From Amycolatopsis decaplanina DSM 44594 (GTDB lineage: Bacteria > Actinomycetota > Actinomycetes > Mycobacteriales > Pseudonocardiaceae), in NCBI RefSeq assembly GCF_000342005.1, contig NZ_AOHO01000020.1, forward strand, positions 62,001 to 126,000: a DNA stretch of 64,000 nt, read 5' to 3'. This document shows, one piece after another, positions 17,094 to 25,940 of this stretch. The number at the start of each line of letters is the position of its first letter. Position 1 is the first letter of the stretch. The position numbers and the translations under genes are program-made. The notes under the pieces are model-generated. The model was given only the letters and a program-made list of their open reading frames with translations. It was not told the origin of the DNA and ran no database searches.

Positions 17094-19592
17094 ATGGGTC
17101 GTCAAGATCGTGATGGCGGGAAACAGCAGGAGCCGCCCAACCAGGAAGGGTCGAGGCCACCAGGGCCGAGTCGTATGAACCGGAAGAGCGTGCTCAGGAA
17201 CCCAGTGCTCTGGATTCTCGCGGCGGTACTGGCGTTTCTCGCATACAACACGATCTTCGACAGTGATCGTGGCTACACCCAGGTGCCGATCTCGATCGCG
17301 AACCAGCAGATCACCGCGAACAACGTCAAGGAAGCCTCGCAAGAGGACAAGGAGCAGCAGATCAAGCTGCTCCTGAACAAGAAGATCGAGGTCGACGGCC
17401 AGCAGGTCGACCAGATCATCGCCCAGTACCCGGCGAACGTCGCGGGCACCATCTACGGGCAGCTCATCGGCCTCAAGAGCGGTGACAACCCGGTCAAGTT
17501 CACCACCAAGGTCACCCAGCAGAACGTCCTCACCCAGATCCTGATCTTCGCCATCCCGTTGGCGCTGGTCCTGGGCCTGCTGATGTGGATGATGAACAAC
17601 GCCCAGGGCGGCGGGAACCGCGTCCTCAACTTCGGCAAGTCGAAGGCCAAGCAGCTCAACAAGGACATGCCCAAGACGACCTTCGGGGACGTCGCGGGCG
17701 CCGACGAGGCCGTCGAAGAGCTGTACGAGATCAAAGACTTCCTGCAGAACCCGGCGCGCTACCAGGCACTCGGCGCGAAGATCCCCAAGGGCGTCCTGCT
17801 CTACGGGCCGCCCGGTACCGGTAAGACGCTGCTCGCGCGAGCCGTCGCCGGCGAGGCGGGCGTGCCGTTCTACACGATCTCCGGTTCCGACTTCGTCGAG
17901 ATGTTCGTCGGTGTCGGTGCCTCCCGGGTCCGCGACCTGTTCGAGCAGGCCAAGCAGAACGCGCCCTGCATCATCTTCGTCGACGAGATCGACGCGGTCG
18001 GCCGCCAGCGCGGCGCCGGCCTCGGCGGCGGCCACGACGAACGCGAGCAGACGCTGAACCAGCTCCTCGTCGAGATGGACGGCTTCGACGCGCGCGGCGG
18101 CATCATCCTGATCGCCGCGACCAACCGTCCCGACATCCTCGACCCGGCGCTCCTGCGCCCCGGCCGCTTCGACCGCCAGATCCCGGTGTCCGCGCCGGAC
18201 ATGCGCGGCCGTAAGGCGATCCTCGAGGTGCACGCCAAGGGCAAGCCGATCGCGCAGGGCACCGACCTGAGCAGCCTCGCCAAGCGGACCGTCGGCATGT
18301 CCGGCGCGGACCTGGCGAACGTGCTCAACGAGGCCGCGCTGCTCACCGCCCGCCAGAACGGGCACGTGATCACCGACGCCGCGCTCGAGGAGTCCGTCGA
18401 TCGCGTCGTCGGCGGCCCCGCCCGCAAGAGCCGGATCATCTCCGAGAAGGAGAAGAAGATCACGGCCTACCACGAGGGCGGGCACGCGCTCGCCGCGTGG
18501 GCGATGCCGGACATCGAACCGGTCTACAAGCTGACTATCCTGCCGCGCGGGCGCACCGGTGGTCACGCCCTGCTCGTCCCGGAGGACGACAAGGAGTTGA
18601 TGACCCGTTCGGAGATGATCGGGCGCCTGGTCTTCGCGATGGGCGGCCGGACCGCGGAGGAGCTCGTCTTCCACGAGCCCACCACCGGTGCCTCCTCCGA
18701 CATCGAGCAGGCGACGAAGATCGCCCGTGCGATGGTCACCGAATACGGCATGAGCGCCCGGCTCGGCGCGGTCAAGTACGGCCAGGAACAGGGCGACCCG
18801 TTCCTCGGCCGCTCGGCGGGCCGCCAGGCGGACTACTCGCTCGAGGTCGCGCACGAGATCGACGAGGAGGTGCGCAAGCTCATCGAGACCGCGCACACCG
18901 AGGCGTGGCACGTGCTGAGCACCTACCGCGACGTGCTGGACGAGCTGGTCATCGAGCTCCTCGAGAAGGAGACGCTGACTCGCAAGGACCTCGAGCGGAT
19001 CTTCGCGACCGTCGAGAAGCGCCCGCACATCACCATCTTCAACGAGTTCGGCGACCGGAAGCCGTCCGACAAGCCGCCGATCAAGACTCCCGGCGAGCTG
19101 GCGATGGAGCGCGGCGAGCCGTGGCCACCGCCGGAGGAGAAGAAGGAGCAGCCGGTGCTGCAGCCGGCGCCGACCCCGGTCGGTACCGCGCCGGGCGGCG
19201 GCGACCTTCCCGGTGGCCCGCCGTACGCGCAGCCGACTCCTCCGCCGGACCCGAACGCGAACCCCTACGCTCCGCCGCCGCCCGGCGCCTACCCCAACGG
19301 TGGTCGCCCCAACGGTGGGCCGAACGGCACCGGTCACTGGCCCCAGGCATATGGTGGGCAGCAGCCGGGCGGTCCGGCAGGCGGTTATCAGGGTGGGCCC
19401 GTTGGCGGTCCGCCGAACTACGGGGCTCCTCCCGGATGGACCCCGGCCACGCAGCCGGGCGGCCAGCCGAACCAGCCCTGGCGTCCCGCCGAAGACCGCC
19501 CGCGTGACGGCTGGTTCGCTGACCAGCCCGGCGGTCAGCAGGACGAAGGACAGCAACGGCGTGACGACGAACAGGACGACACCAAGCGGTAA
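17094..19592 (+). CDS. ftsH: ATP-dependent membrane zinc protease FtsH
   Basis: An 832-aa hexameric AAA+ protease that extracts and degrades membrane and regulatory proteins. Two membrane helices (about 37-52 and 147-165) flank a periplasmic-side domain. The AAA module has Walker A GPPGTGKT (238-245), Walker B IIFVDEID and the second region of homology. The peptidase motif is H460-E-G-G-H464. Residues after about 680 form a long Pro/Gly/Gln-rich disordered tail. The ATG at 17094 has GGAG nearby; the internal ATG at 17175 (MNRKSV) matches the mycobacterial N-terminus and is a serious alternative. Confidence 0.96.
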   Translation: MGRQDRDGGKQQEPPNQEGSRPPGPSRMNRKSVLRNPVLWILAAVLAFLAYNTIFDSDRGYTQVPISIANQQITANNVKEASQEDKEQQIKLLLNKKIEVDGQQVDQIIAQYPANVAGTIYGQLIGLKSGDNPVKFTTKVTQQNVLTQILIFAIPLALVLGLLMWMMNNAQGGGNRVLNFGKSKAKQLNKDMPKTTFGDVAGADEAVEELYEIKDFLQNPARYQALGAKIPKGVLLYGPPGTGKTLLARAVAGEAGVPFYTISGSDFVEMFVGVGASRVRDLFEQAKQNAPCIIFVDEIDAVGRQRGAGLGGGHDEREQTLNQLLVEMDGFDARGGIILIAATNRPDILDPALLRPGRFDRQIPVSAPDMRGRKAILEVHAKGKPIAQGTDLSSLAKRTVGMSGADLANVLNEAALLTARQNGHVITDAALEESVDRVVGGPARKSRIISEKEKKITAYHEGGHALAAWAMPDIEPVYKLTILPRGRTGGHALLVPEDDKELMTRSEMIGRLVFAMGGRTAEELVFHEPTTGASSDIEQATKIARAMVTEYGMSARLGAVKYGQEQGDPFLGRSAGRQADYSLEVAHEIDEEVRKLIETAHTEAWHVLSTYRDVLDELVIELLEKETLTRKDLERIFATVEKRPHITIFNEFGDRKPSDKPPIKTPGELAMERGEPWPPPEEKKEQPVLQPAPTPVGTAPGGGDLPGGPPYAQPTPPPDPNANPYAPPPPGAYPNGGRPNGGPNGTGHWPQAYGGQQPGGPAGGYQGGPVGGPPNYGAPPGWTPATQPGGQPNQPWRPAEDRPRDGWFADQPGGQQDEGQQRRDDEQDDTKR

Positions 19593-20175
19593 CGGCGATA
19601 GCCCGGTCTTCGACCAGGATCGGGCCGAGAAAGCCGTACGCGAACTCCTGCTCGCCTGTGGTGAGGACCCGGACCGGGACGGTCTCTTGGAGACCCCGGC
19701 CCGGGTCGCTCGCGCTTACCGGGAAATGTTCGCCGGGCTCTACACCGAGCCGGACCACGTGCTGGACCGCACGTTCGACGAGGCGCACGAAGAACTCGTC
19801 CTCGTGACGGACATTCCGGTGTACAGCACCTGTGAGCACCATCTGCTCTCATTCCACGGCGTCGCTCACATCGGATACATCCCCAATGAGCACGGCAAGG
19901 TCACCGGTCTGTCCAAACTGGCCCGCCTCGTCGACCTCTACGCCAAGCGTCCTCAGGTCCAAGAGCGCCTCACCTCCCAAGTCGCCGACGCGCTCATGCG
20001 CAAACTCGAGCCCCGTGGCGCGATCGTCGTGGTCGAGGCCGAGCACCTCTGCATGGCCATGCGCGGTATCCGCAAACCCGGCGCCAGGACGACGACGTCC
20101 GCCGTGCGCGGGCTGCTGCAGTCTTCGGCGTCCTCCCGGGCGGAGGCGCTGGACCTGATCAAGGGCCGTCGATGA
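19561..20175 (+). CDS. folE: GTP cyclohydrolase I
   Basis: A 204-aa enzyme converting GTP to 7,8-dihydroneopterin triphosphate, the first step of folate synthesis. It shows [12 protein letters not shown] (zinc Cys and His), [27 protein letters not shown] (shown in part) and [16 protein letters not shown]. The GTG at 19561 has AAGGA about 12 nt upstream and overlaps the end of ftsH by 32 nt. It begins a tightly packed folate operon: folE, folP, folB, folK. Confidence 0.96.
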   Translation: MTTNRTTPSGNGDSPVFDQDRAEKAVRELLLACGEDPDRDGLLETPARVARAYREMFAGLYTEPDHVLDRTFDEAHEELVLVTDIPVYSTCEHHLLSFHGVAHIGYIPNEHGKVTGLSKLARLVDLYAKRPQVQERLTSQVADALMRKLEPRGAIVVVEAEHLCMAMRGIRKPGARTTTSAVRGLLQSSASSRAEALDLIKGRR

Positions 20176-21014
20176 CCGCCCTGCCCCGGCCCGGCCGATG
20201 CGCGGTGATGGGCATTCTGAACGTCACCCCGGATTCCTTTTCGGACGGTGGACGCTACCTCGGCCTCGAGCAGGCGCTGGAGCACGCGCACGAGATGTGG
20301 GCGCGCGGCGCGGACCTGATCGACGTCGGCGGGGAGTCGACGCGGCCGGGAGCGTCCCGGGTGGACGCCGAGACCGAGATTTCCCGGATCATGCCGGTGA
20401 TCCGCTCGCTCGCCGCCGACGGTGTCGCGATGTCCGTGGACACCACCCGTGCCGAGGTCGCCCTCGCCGCGGTCGAGGCGGGCGCGTCGGTCATCAACGA
20501 CGTCTCCGGTGGGCTGGCCGATCCGAACATGGCGAAGGTCGCCGCCGAGACCGGTGTTCCGTGGGTGCTGATGCACTGGCGCGGGCACAGCAAGGACATG
20601 AACGCGCTGGCGTCCTATGAGGACGTCGTTGCGGACGTGCGCGCCGAACTGCTGTCCCGAGTGGACGAAGCTCTCGCCGCGGGGGTCGACAGCAGTGCGA
20701 TCGTGCTCGACCCGGGGCTCGGGTTCGCGAAGAACGCCGAACACGACTGGGCGTTGTTGAACGGCCTGGATTCCTTTCTGTCACTGGGTTTCCCGGTGCT
20801 CGTCGGCGCCTCGCGCAAACGGTTCCTCGGGCGCCTTTTGTCCGGAAAGGACGGAAAGCCCGCCCCGCCGGACTGCCGTGAGAACGCGACCGCGGCCGTG
20901 TCCGCGCTCGCCGCGGCGGCCGGCGCCTGGGGTGTGCGGGTGCATGAGGTCGGCGCGAGCATCGACGCCGTGACCGTCGCGGCGGCTTGGCGGAAGGGGA
21001 GTCCCGTTGTCTGA
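20172..21014 (+). CDS. folP: Dihydropteroate synthase
   Basis: A 280-aa TIM-barrel enzyme joining p-aminobenzoate to dihydropterin pyrophosphate; the sulfonamide target. Signature segments are [46 protein letters not shown] and GASRKRFLG. Starts with an ATGA overlap to folE and overlaps folB by 8 nt. Length is normal, with the catalytic loops intact, so it is the true FolP rather than the FolP2-type paralog. Confidence 0.97.
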   Translation: MTALPRPGRCAVMGILNVTPDSFSDGGRYLGLEQALEHAHEMWARGADLIDVGGESTRPGASRVDAETEISRIMPVIRSLAADGVAMSVDTTRAEVALAAVEAGASVINDVSGGLADPNMAKVAAETGVPWVLMHWRGHSKDMNALASYEDVVADVRAELLSRVDEALAAGVDSSAIVLDPGLGFAKNAEHDWALLNGLDSFLSLGFPVLVGASRKRFLGRLLSGKDGKPAPPDCRENATAAVSALAAAAGAWGVRVHEVGASIDAVTVAAAWRKGSPVV

Positions 21015-21420
21015 CCGGATCACGTTGACCGGGTTGAGGGTCTTCGGCAGGCACGGGGTCTTCGACCACGAGAAGCGCGACGGGCAGGAGTTCGTCGTCG
21101 ACATCGTGGTGTGGCTGGATCTCGGCCCGGCCGCCGCGTCCGACGATCTGACCAAGACGCTGCACTACGGCGAACTGGCGGAACTCGCCGCCGGGATCGT
21201 GGCGGGCGAGCCGTACGACCTCATCGAGAGCGTCGCAGGGAAGATCGCCGACGAGGTGCTGCGCGACGAGCGGCTGACCGCCGTCGAGGTGACGGTGCAC
21301 AAACCGTCCGCGCCGATCCCGCTGAACTTCGACGACGTCGCCGTCACGGTGTTTTCCGCGCGCGCTGACGAAAACGCGCAGACGGGGCGTGGACCGGAGT
21401 CGTCCCGGCGGTTGTCATGA
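21007..21420 (+). CDS. folB: Dihydroneopterin aldolase
   Basis: A 137-aa enzyme cleaving dihydroneopterin to hydroxymethyl-dihydropterin and glycolaldehyde. It has GLRVFGRHGVFDHEKRDGQEFVVD near the N-terminus (first part is the catalytic Glu region) and VTVHKPSAPIPLNF with the catalytic Lys. The TTG start lies inside the end of folP, a typical coupled arrangement. The C-terminal 20 residues are extra and polar. Confidence 0.94.
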   Translation: MSDRITLTGLRVFGRHGVFDHEKRDGQEFVVDIVVWLDLGPAAASDDLTKTLHYGELAELAAGIVAGEPYDLIESVAGKIADEVLRDERLTAVEVTVHKPSAPIPLNFDDVAVTVFSARADENAQTGRGPESSRRLS

Positions 21421-21533
21421 CCGGCGCCCCGGCAACGCGTTTTCGGGCGGCCTGGCGGCCGCGAAAGAAGGCGCGCGCGGTGAAGTCTCCGATCGTGCGC
21501 TGCGCGCGCTCACGGAGACGGCGGGAACGATGA
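21417..21533 (+). CDS. Possible 38-codon arginine-rich micro-ORF between folB and folK
   Basis: An ATG overlaps the folB stop (ATGA) and the stop TGA overlaps the folK ATG (ATGA), so this 38-aa frame exactly bridges the gap between the two genes. The peptide is strongly basic, with a run of Arg near its end. It may be a coupling device carrying ribosomes from folB to folK, a real small protein, or an accident of high GC. No homologue is known to me. Confidence 0.3.
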   Translation: MTGAPATRFRAAWRPRKKARAVKSPIVRCARSRRRRER

Positions 21534-22021
21534 GCCGCGCGCTGCTCTCGCTCGGTTCCAACCTGGGGGACCGGCTCGCGTTCCTCCAGTCCGCCGTCGA
21601 CGCTGTCCTGCCCGCGGTCGTCGCGGTGTCATCCGTCTATGAGACCAAGGCGTGGGGTGTCGAGGATCAGCCGGACTTCCTCAACGCCGTCGTCCTGGTC
21701 GACGACCCGGCGCGCGACCACTGGGACTGGCTGCGTACCGGGCAGGCCGCCGAGCAGGCGGCGGAGCGCGTGCGCGAACTCCGCTGGGGGCCGCGCACGC
21801 TGGATGTCGACATAGTGACCGTGGACGGGGTGCGCTCCGACGACCCCCGGTTGCTGCTTCCGCATCCCGGCACACCGGAGCGCGCTAGCGTGCTGATCCC
21901 CTGGCTGGAGATCGAGCCCGGCGCGGTGCTCCCCGGCCACGGTCCGATCGCCGACCTCCTCACCGCCCGCCCCGCTTCGGACCGCGACTCCGTCCGGCTG
22001 ACCTCCCTCACCCTCGCCTGA
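21530..22021 (+). CDS. folK: 6-hydroxymethyl-dihydropterin pyrophosphokinase
   Basis: A 163-aa enzyme transferring pyrophosphate from ATP to hydroxymethyl-dihydropterin, the substrate of FolP. It shows LSLGSNLGDR, YETKAWGVEDQPDFLNAVV, the catalytic RWGPRTLDVDIV and LLLPHPGTPERASVL. ATG chosen because the family begins right before LSLGSNLGD; a longer frame upstream is the folB shadow. Transcription probably ends at the palindrome that starts 5 nt after the stop. Confidence 0.95.
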   Translation: MSRALLSLGSNLGDRLAFLQSAVDAVLPAVVAVSSVYETKAWGVEDQPDFLNAVVLVDDPARDHWDWLRTGQAAEQAAERVRELRWGPRTLDVDIVTVDGVRSDDPRLLLPHPGTPERASVLIPWLEIEPGAVLPGHGPIADLLTARPASDRDSVRLTSLTLA

Positions 22022-22025
22022 CCCC

Positions 22026-22088
22026 GCGATTCGGCACCTGCTTGCGGTGGTTCGTGGCACGAACCACCGCAAGCAGGTGCCGAATCGC
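22026..22088. repeat. Family D palindrome, folK terminator
   Basis: A 63-bp palindrome. The left arm runs GCGATTCGGCACCTGCTTGC then GGTGGTTCGTG, the centre is gcac, and the right arm is its complement. The inner GGTGGTTCG/CGAACCACC and the CACCTxxxTGCGG order relate it to the elements at 22187, 30365 and 52935. It directly follows the folK stop and should form a very stable hairpin. Confidence 0.85.
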
Positions 22089-22111
22089 GCCTGTGGGGCG
22101 AGCGGGGCACT

Positions 22112-22157
22112 GTCGTGAGTGGTAAGTCGGGTTAGAACACGAATCGCCACTCACGAC
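22112..22157. repeat. Diverged family C palindrome
   Basis: GTCGTGAGTGGTAAGTCG and, after gggttagaaca, CGAATCGCCACTCACGAC. The outer arms match the perfect family C copies; the inner arms have drifted. It lies between the convergent folK and merR genes. Confidence 0.7.
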
Positions 22158-22186
22158 CACCCCGACCGAAGCCCCACGCGACCTCC

Positions 22187-22225
22187 GCCCCTCCCGCAAG
22201 TAGGTGACTAATTGCGGGAGGGGCG
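22187..22225. repeat. Short family D element downstream of the MerR gene
   Basis: CGCCCCTCCCGCAA, loop gtaggtgacta, then TTGCGGGAGGGGCG. The core AAGTAGGTGACTAATTGCGG is found again, inverted, at 52941-52960. It lies 21 bp after the minus-strand MerR stop and is a likely terminator for that gene. Confidence 0.8.
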
Positions 22226-22246
22226 GGCGGTAGCAAAGGTCCCTTG

Positions 22247-23188
22247 CTACCCCTGCGCGGAGCGCAGGGCGGCGATGATCCACTCGGCCTGCGGCATCTG
22301 CGAGGGGAACGACGGCCAGCCGTTGATCTTCCCCAGCAGCATCCAGTACCGCTCGGCGCGCGGGTCGGAGCTGATCGCCATCCCGTCGGTCAGCCGCTTC
22401 CGCCAGGCCGGGTCGGCCGGGTCCTGGCCGTTCCGCGAAGACTGCGTGAAGATCGTCTCCGCCAGTTCCCGGCCCTCGGCCGAATCCGGCGCGAGGCCGG
22501 CTTCGAGGGCTTCGGCCGCCTTCGCGCTCCACGCCATCCACAGCTGCTGCTGCGTCTCGCCGAAGTCCGCTCCGTCCTGCTTCCGGAGCCGCGAGTGCCA
22601 CTCGCTCATCCGGCGGATGGACGCGCGGAACTCCTCGTCCTGCACGAGTTCGGCGAACTCGATCCAGGCCTCCAGCTGCTCGGGCGTCGGGTCGTCGGGC
22701 AGTTCCGGTTTCGCCGAGCGCATCCGCTCGTAGAATTCCGGATCCAGTTCGAGCCCTTCGACCATGTCCGCCCAGAACCCGTCGAGCAAACGTTTGCGGT
22801 CTTCGTCCGACATCGACGCGAGTTTGTTCATCAGTTCGACCTCCTCCAGTGGTGAGTCCCGTTTGGCCACCGCTCGCAGGACCGCGCGGCGCAGTTCCAG
22901 CCGCCGGATCTGCTCGTCCAGGGCGGCGACGTGCTGGACCGCGAGGTCCCCGATGGTCGCTTCCCTGGTCAGCGCCCGCTCCACGTCCGCGAGGCCCAGT
23001 CCGAGTTCCCGCAGCGTCCGGACCAGCTCCAGGCGCGCCATCGCGGTGGCGTCGTAGAGGCGGTAGCCGGAGTCGGTGCGGTCGGTCGGGGGCAGGAGAC
23101 CCTCGTCGGAATAGAAGCGGATGGTCTTCACCGGCAGGCCGGTCCGTTTGGCCAGCTCCCCGATGGTGAAAACCGCTGTGGTGCCCAT
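22247..23188 (-). CDS. MerR-family activator with C-terminal helical sensor domain
   Basis: A 313-aa regulator. Residues about 6-75 are the MerR winged helix (FTIGELAKRTGLPVKTIRFY, GYRLYDATAMARL), followed by the dimerisation helix (about 80-115). The C-terminal 190 residues are helical and acidic, with W-rich segments; APDSAEGRELAE faintly recalls the TipAS drug-binding domain, but this is a weak visual match. Start at 23188 because the promoter's transcription start would fall next to it; ATG 23197 lies inside the -10. It is inserted between folK and the DUF3180 gene, and probably autoregulates and controls the L11 paralog at 5323. Confidence 0.85.
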   Translation of the reverse strand: MGTTAVFTIGELAKRTGLPVKTIRFYSDEGLLPPTDRTDSGYRLYDATAMARLELVRTLRELGLGLADVERALTREATIGDLAVQHVAALDEQIRRLELRRAVLRAVAKRDSPLEEVELMNKLASMSDEDRKRLLDGFWADMVEGLELDPEFYERMRSAKPELPDDPTPEQLEAWIEFAELVQDEEFRASIRRMSEWHSRLRKQDGADFGETQQQLWMAWSAKAAEALEAGLAPDSAEGRELAETIFTQSSRNGQDPADPAWRKRLTDGMAISSDPRAERYWMLLGKINGWPSFPSQMPQAEWIIAALRSAQG

Positions 23189-23195
23189 GTGCTTC

Positions 23196-23226
23196 ATCGT
23201 CGACTCTCCAGTTGGTGGAGAGTCAA
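23196..23226 (-). promoter_or_regulatory. MerR-type autoregulated promoter
   Basis: Read on the minus strand: TTGACT, a 19-bp spacer, GACGAT, 7 nt, then ATG at 23188. The palindrome is ACTCTCCA-ccaac-TGGAGAGT. The layout and the first 22 nt match the promoter of the L11 paralog (5285-5315) at 20 positions, differing only in the palindrome centre. This is the arrangement expected when a MerR activator controls itself and a target. Confidence 0.8.
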
Positions 23227-23248
23227 GCCTGCCAGGTAGCGTTGGACC

Positions 23249-23710
23249 ATGCACTTCACCCGGCCACGTGAGCTGGCGGTGGCCGGCCTCCTGGGGTTGG
23301 TCCTGGCCTATCTGCTCTTCCAGGTCGCCTACGGATCCATTCCCGCGCTTCCGCTCTTCGCCGGAATCACGCTGCTCGTTCTCGCGCTCTGTGAGTTCGT
23401 GCTCGCCTTCATCATCCGTTCGCGGATCAAGGAGGACCGCGTGCTCTCCGCGATCTCCGTCGCCCGATCGGTGGCCCTCGCCAAGGCCTCTTCACTCGCC
23501 GGATCCGCCATGACGGGGGTCTGGCTGGCGGCTTTCGCGTATCTTTTTCCGCGACGTGACGAACTCCTCGCGGCGAGCGGTGACCTCCGCTCGGCGACGG
23601 TCGGGATCGTCAGCTCGGTGGCGCTGGTAGCTGCGGCTTTATGGCTCGAACACTGCTGCCGGACCCCCGAGGGCGGTGATCGGGACGGCGATCGTGAGCC
23701 GACCGGTTAA
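23249..23710 (+). CDS. DUF3180 membrane protein of the folate-pantothenate gene block
   Basis: A 153-aa protein with four predicted membrane helices (about 11-29, 33-54, 83-102, 116-135). It corresponds by position and type to mycobacterial Rv3605c (DUF3180), which follows folK. Function unknown. The start has TAGCGT 6 nt upstream, so a weak divergent leaderless promoter next to the MerR operator is possible; MerR binding could therefore also affect it. Confidence 0.82.
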   Translation: MHFTRPRELAVAGLLGLVLAYLLFQVAYGSIPALPLFAGITLLVLALCEFVLAFIIRSRIKEDRVLSAISVARSVALAKASSLAGSAMTGVWLAAFAYLFPRRDELLAASGDLRSATVGIVSSVALVAAALWLEHCCRTPEGGDRDGDREPTG

Positions 23711-23766
23711 CGCTCGAGAGCCACCGCTCGAAGTACCGACTAGGTCTCGTTCGGATTACTAGAAGG

Positions 23767-23772
23767 TACGGT
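23767..23772 (+). promoter_or_regulatory. -10 element of a leaderless promoter
   Basis: TACGGT followed by 7 nt and ATG 23780. It favours this ATG over the GTG at 23771, which lies within the -10. Confidence 0.5.
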
Positions 23773-23779
23773 GTTGGGC

Positions 23780-25813
23780 ATGACCGGGGTGGGTGACGAC
23801 TCGCGTGGCCGCCTTGCGGGTAGGCCGTGGCTGGTCGTCGGCTTGGTTCTCGCCGTCGGCGCGACTCTCGCATTGGTGCTTTCCGACGACCTCCGCTACT
23901 TGCGTCTGGGGATCGTCGCGGCGCTGTGGGCCGCCTTGATCGGTGCGTTCCTGGCGGTCCGCTACCGCAAGCACGTGTCACAGAGCGAGGACGCCGTCGC
24001 CGAGGCACAGGCCGTCTACGAGCTGGAGCTGGAACGCGAGATCGCCGCCCGCCGCGAGTTCGAGCTGGAGATCGAAGCGGAGAGCCGTCAGGCCGCCGAG
24101 AGCCGCTCCCACGACGAACTCGAAGCGCTCAGAGCCGAGGTGAGCGCCCTGCGTGAAAGCCTCCAGTCGCTCTTCGGCGGCGAGGTGCTCCTCGAACGCG
24201 TCGCGCTCACCGCGCAGGCCACCCGGATGCGGTCCCTCGACAACAAGCAGCTGATGAGCGCGGGGTCCGAGAACGGCAACGGCAAACCCCAGCTCATGGC
24301 GGCCAAGAGCACCACGATCGACGTCGACGAGCGTGAACGCGAGCGCGAACGCCCGACCGAGATGATCGACCGGGTCCTCGAACCCGCTTCCGCGCGGGCA
24401 GGTACTCCGCCCGCTGCCCGCCGCAAACCGGCGAACGGCCAGGTCAACGGCGCCAACGGCTACGGCCAGAGCAATCAGGTCCAGCGGCCGAAGCCGGTCG
24501 ACGAATCGACCCGCCGCAGTATGCGCAAGGCGGACGCCCGCGCCTCGAAGGCGGCCGAAGCGCTCGCCGCCGAAGCCGCCCGCCGTGAGCGGCTCGAGAT
24601 GTCGAACCCCGGGATGTCGCCCGCCGAGATCTCCCGGCCGATGCCGAGGGTCGACGCCCCGCGCAAGACCCCGCCGCCGGTGACGCCGGCCGAGGTGTCC
24701 CGCCCGTCCACGCCGGATGTGTCGCGCGCCGAGGTCTCGCAGCCGTCGATGCCCACCATCGCCCGGCAGCCGCAGCGTCCGGAACCTCCGCGGCCGGAGC
24801 CCCAGCGCAACGAACCGCCGCGTCGCCCGCAGCAGGCTTCGCTACAGCAGCGTCTAGACGCCGGCACCGTGCAGCGTCCTCCCGCGACGCGGCCCGAGGA
24901 GCAGACCCGTAAACAGACGCCGCCGGTGAAGCCCGCCGCGCAGGCGAAGCCGGTCAAGAAGGTCGAGCCGGACCGTCCCCGGCCGAACCGCGAGCTCGGC
25001 CTGACCCGCCCTGGGATGAAGCCGGTCGAACGGTCCCGTCCTGCCGGTGGCACACCGCCGCCCGCGAACAAACCCGCCACGCCGGAGCCGATGGAGACCA
25101 CCGGTGAGTGGAAGCCGTCGTGGGCGCAGGAGCGCCCGGTCTCCGACCTGAGCGCGGCGTTCCCCCGGAAGGACGACTTCCAGGACCGGCTGCGTCCCGC
25201 GCCGCCCTCGAAGCCCCAGCCGTCGGCTTCCCTGCCTCGGCCGGAACCGCGCCCGGAGCCGCGCCCCGAGCCGCGTCGTGACCCGGAGCCGCCGGCCCCG
25301 CCGTCGATCCCGGCCGTGTCCGAACCGCCTCGCCGGGCCGAGCCTGTGCGGCAACCGGAGCCCGAACCGGTGCGCCGTCCGGCGGCCGAGGTGCCGTCGC
25401 GGCACAGCTCCCCGCCCGCCGAGGAGCCGCCCGTGGTCAACCCGACGCTGCCCGAAGAGATCCGCCTCGCGCAGAACGGCGGTGGTGGCCGCCGTCGCCG
25501 GGCGGCGGAGGACTCCTCGGTCTCGCTCACTCCGGCCCCGGACGTCCCGGAGCCCACCGGTGGTGGCCGCCGCCGCCGTCCGGACGGTGAGCCCCCGGCC
25601 TGGCAGAGCGGCGAGTCCTCGGGCGGCCGTCACGGCGGCAGGCGGGCGAAGCCGGACGAAGACGAGACGCCGTCCCGCAACGGGTCGTCGCACAGCCGTC
25701 CGGAGACCCCCGCCGCGGGATCTCACGCGTCCGGCCGGTCGGTGATGGACCTGCTCGCCGCCAACGGCGCGAACGAGTCCACCCCGCGGCGCAGGCGGCG
25801 CGCCGAAGACTGA
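23780..25813 (+). CDS. Proline-rich membrane protein of the Rv3604c type (DUF6779)
   Basis: A 677-aa protein. Two membrane helices (about 16-36 and 45-60) are followed by a charged coiled coil (about 65-145). After that come some 500 residues of low-complexity Pro/Arg/Glu-rich sequence with repeated PEPRPEPRPEPRRDPEPP-like and AEVS(R/Q)PS motifs, certainly disordered and cytoplasmic. The same position in mycobacteria holds Rv3604c. Role unknown; coiled coil plus long tail suggests a scaffold at the membrane. The last residues are basic (TPRRRRRAED). Confidence 0.8.
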   Translation: MTGVGDDSRGRLAGRPWLVVGLVLAVGATLALVLSDDLRYLRLGIVAALWAALIGAFLAVRYRKHVSQSEDAVAEAQAVYELELEREIAARREFELEIEAESRQAAESRSHDELEALRAEVSALRESLQSLFGGEVLLERVALTAQATRMRSLDNKQLMSAGSENGNGKPQLMAAKSTTIDVDERERERERPTEMIDRVLEPASARAGTPPAARRKPANGQVNGANGYGQSNQVQRPKPVDESTRRSMRKADARASKAAEALAAEAARRERLEMSNPGMSPAEISRPMPRVDAPRKTPPPVTPAEVSRPSTPDVSRAEVSQPSMPTIARQPQRPEPPRPEPQRNEPPRRPQQASLQQRLDAGTVQRPPATRPEEQTRKQTPPVKPAAQAKPVKKVEPDRPRPNRELGLTRPGMKPVERSRPAGGTPPPANKPATPEPMETTGEWKPSWAQERPVSDLSAAFPRKDDFQDRLRPAPPSKPQPSASLPRPEPRPEPRPEPRRDPEPPAPPSIPAVSEPPRRAEPVRQPEPEPVRRPAAEVPSRHSSPPAEEPPVVNPTLPEEIRLAQNGGGGRRRRAAEDSSVSLTPAPDVPEPTGGGRRRRPDGEPPAWQSGESSGGRHGGRRAKPDEDETPSRNGSSHSRPETPAAGSHASGRSVMDLLAANGANESTPRRRRRAED

Positions 25814-25826
25814 CCGCGTCCGATAG

Positions 25827-25862
25827 GTGAACCCGCTACTGAAATCGACACAGCGGGTTCAC
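25827..25862. terminator. Hairpin after the proline-rich membrane protein
   Basis: Perfect 11-bp stem GTGAACCCGCT/AGCGGGTTCAC with a 14-nt loop, starting 13 nt after the stop codon. Confidence 0.75.
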
Positions 25863-25926
25863 GCGTGTGGCCGGGTGCCGCCACGCACTACAAGCTCCAC
25901 GTACCGCTCGTGTCCCGTACCGACGG

Positions 25927-25932
25927 TAGGGT
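25927..25932 (+). promoter_or_regulatory. -10 element upstream of the PrsW-like gene
   Basis: TAGGGT followed by 8 nt and the GTG at 25941, close to the leaderless pattern seen elsewhere in this window. It comes after a terminator, so a new transcription unit is expected here. Confidence 0.45.
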
Positions 25933-25940
25933 GACCCGCT

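Noticed and set aside
17046..19556. 836-codon minus-strand frame opposite ftsH
   Set aside because: It is the antisense shadow of a strongly conserved gene, with repetitive low-complexity content.
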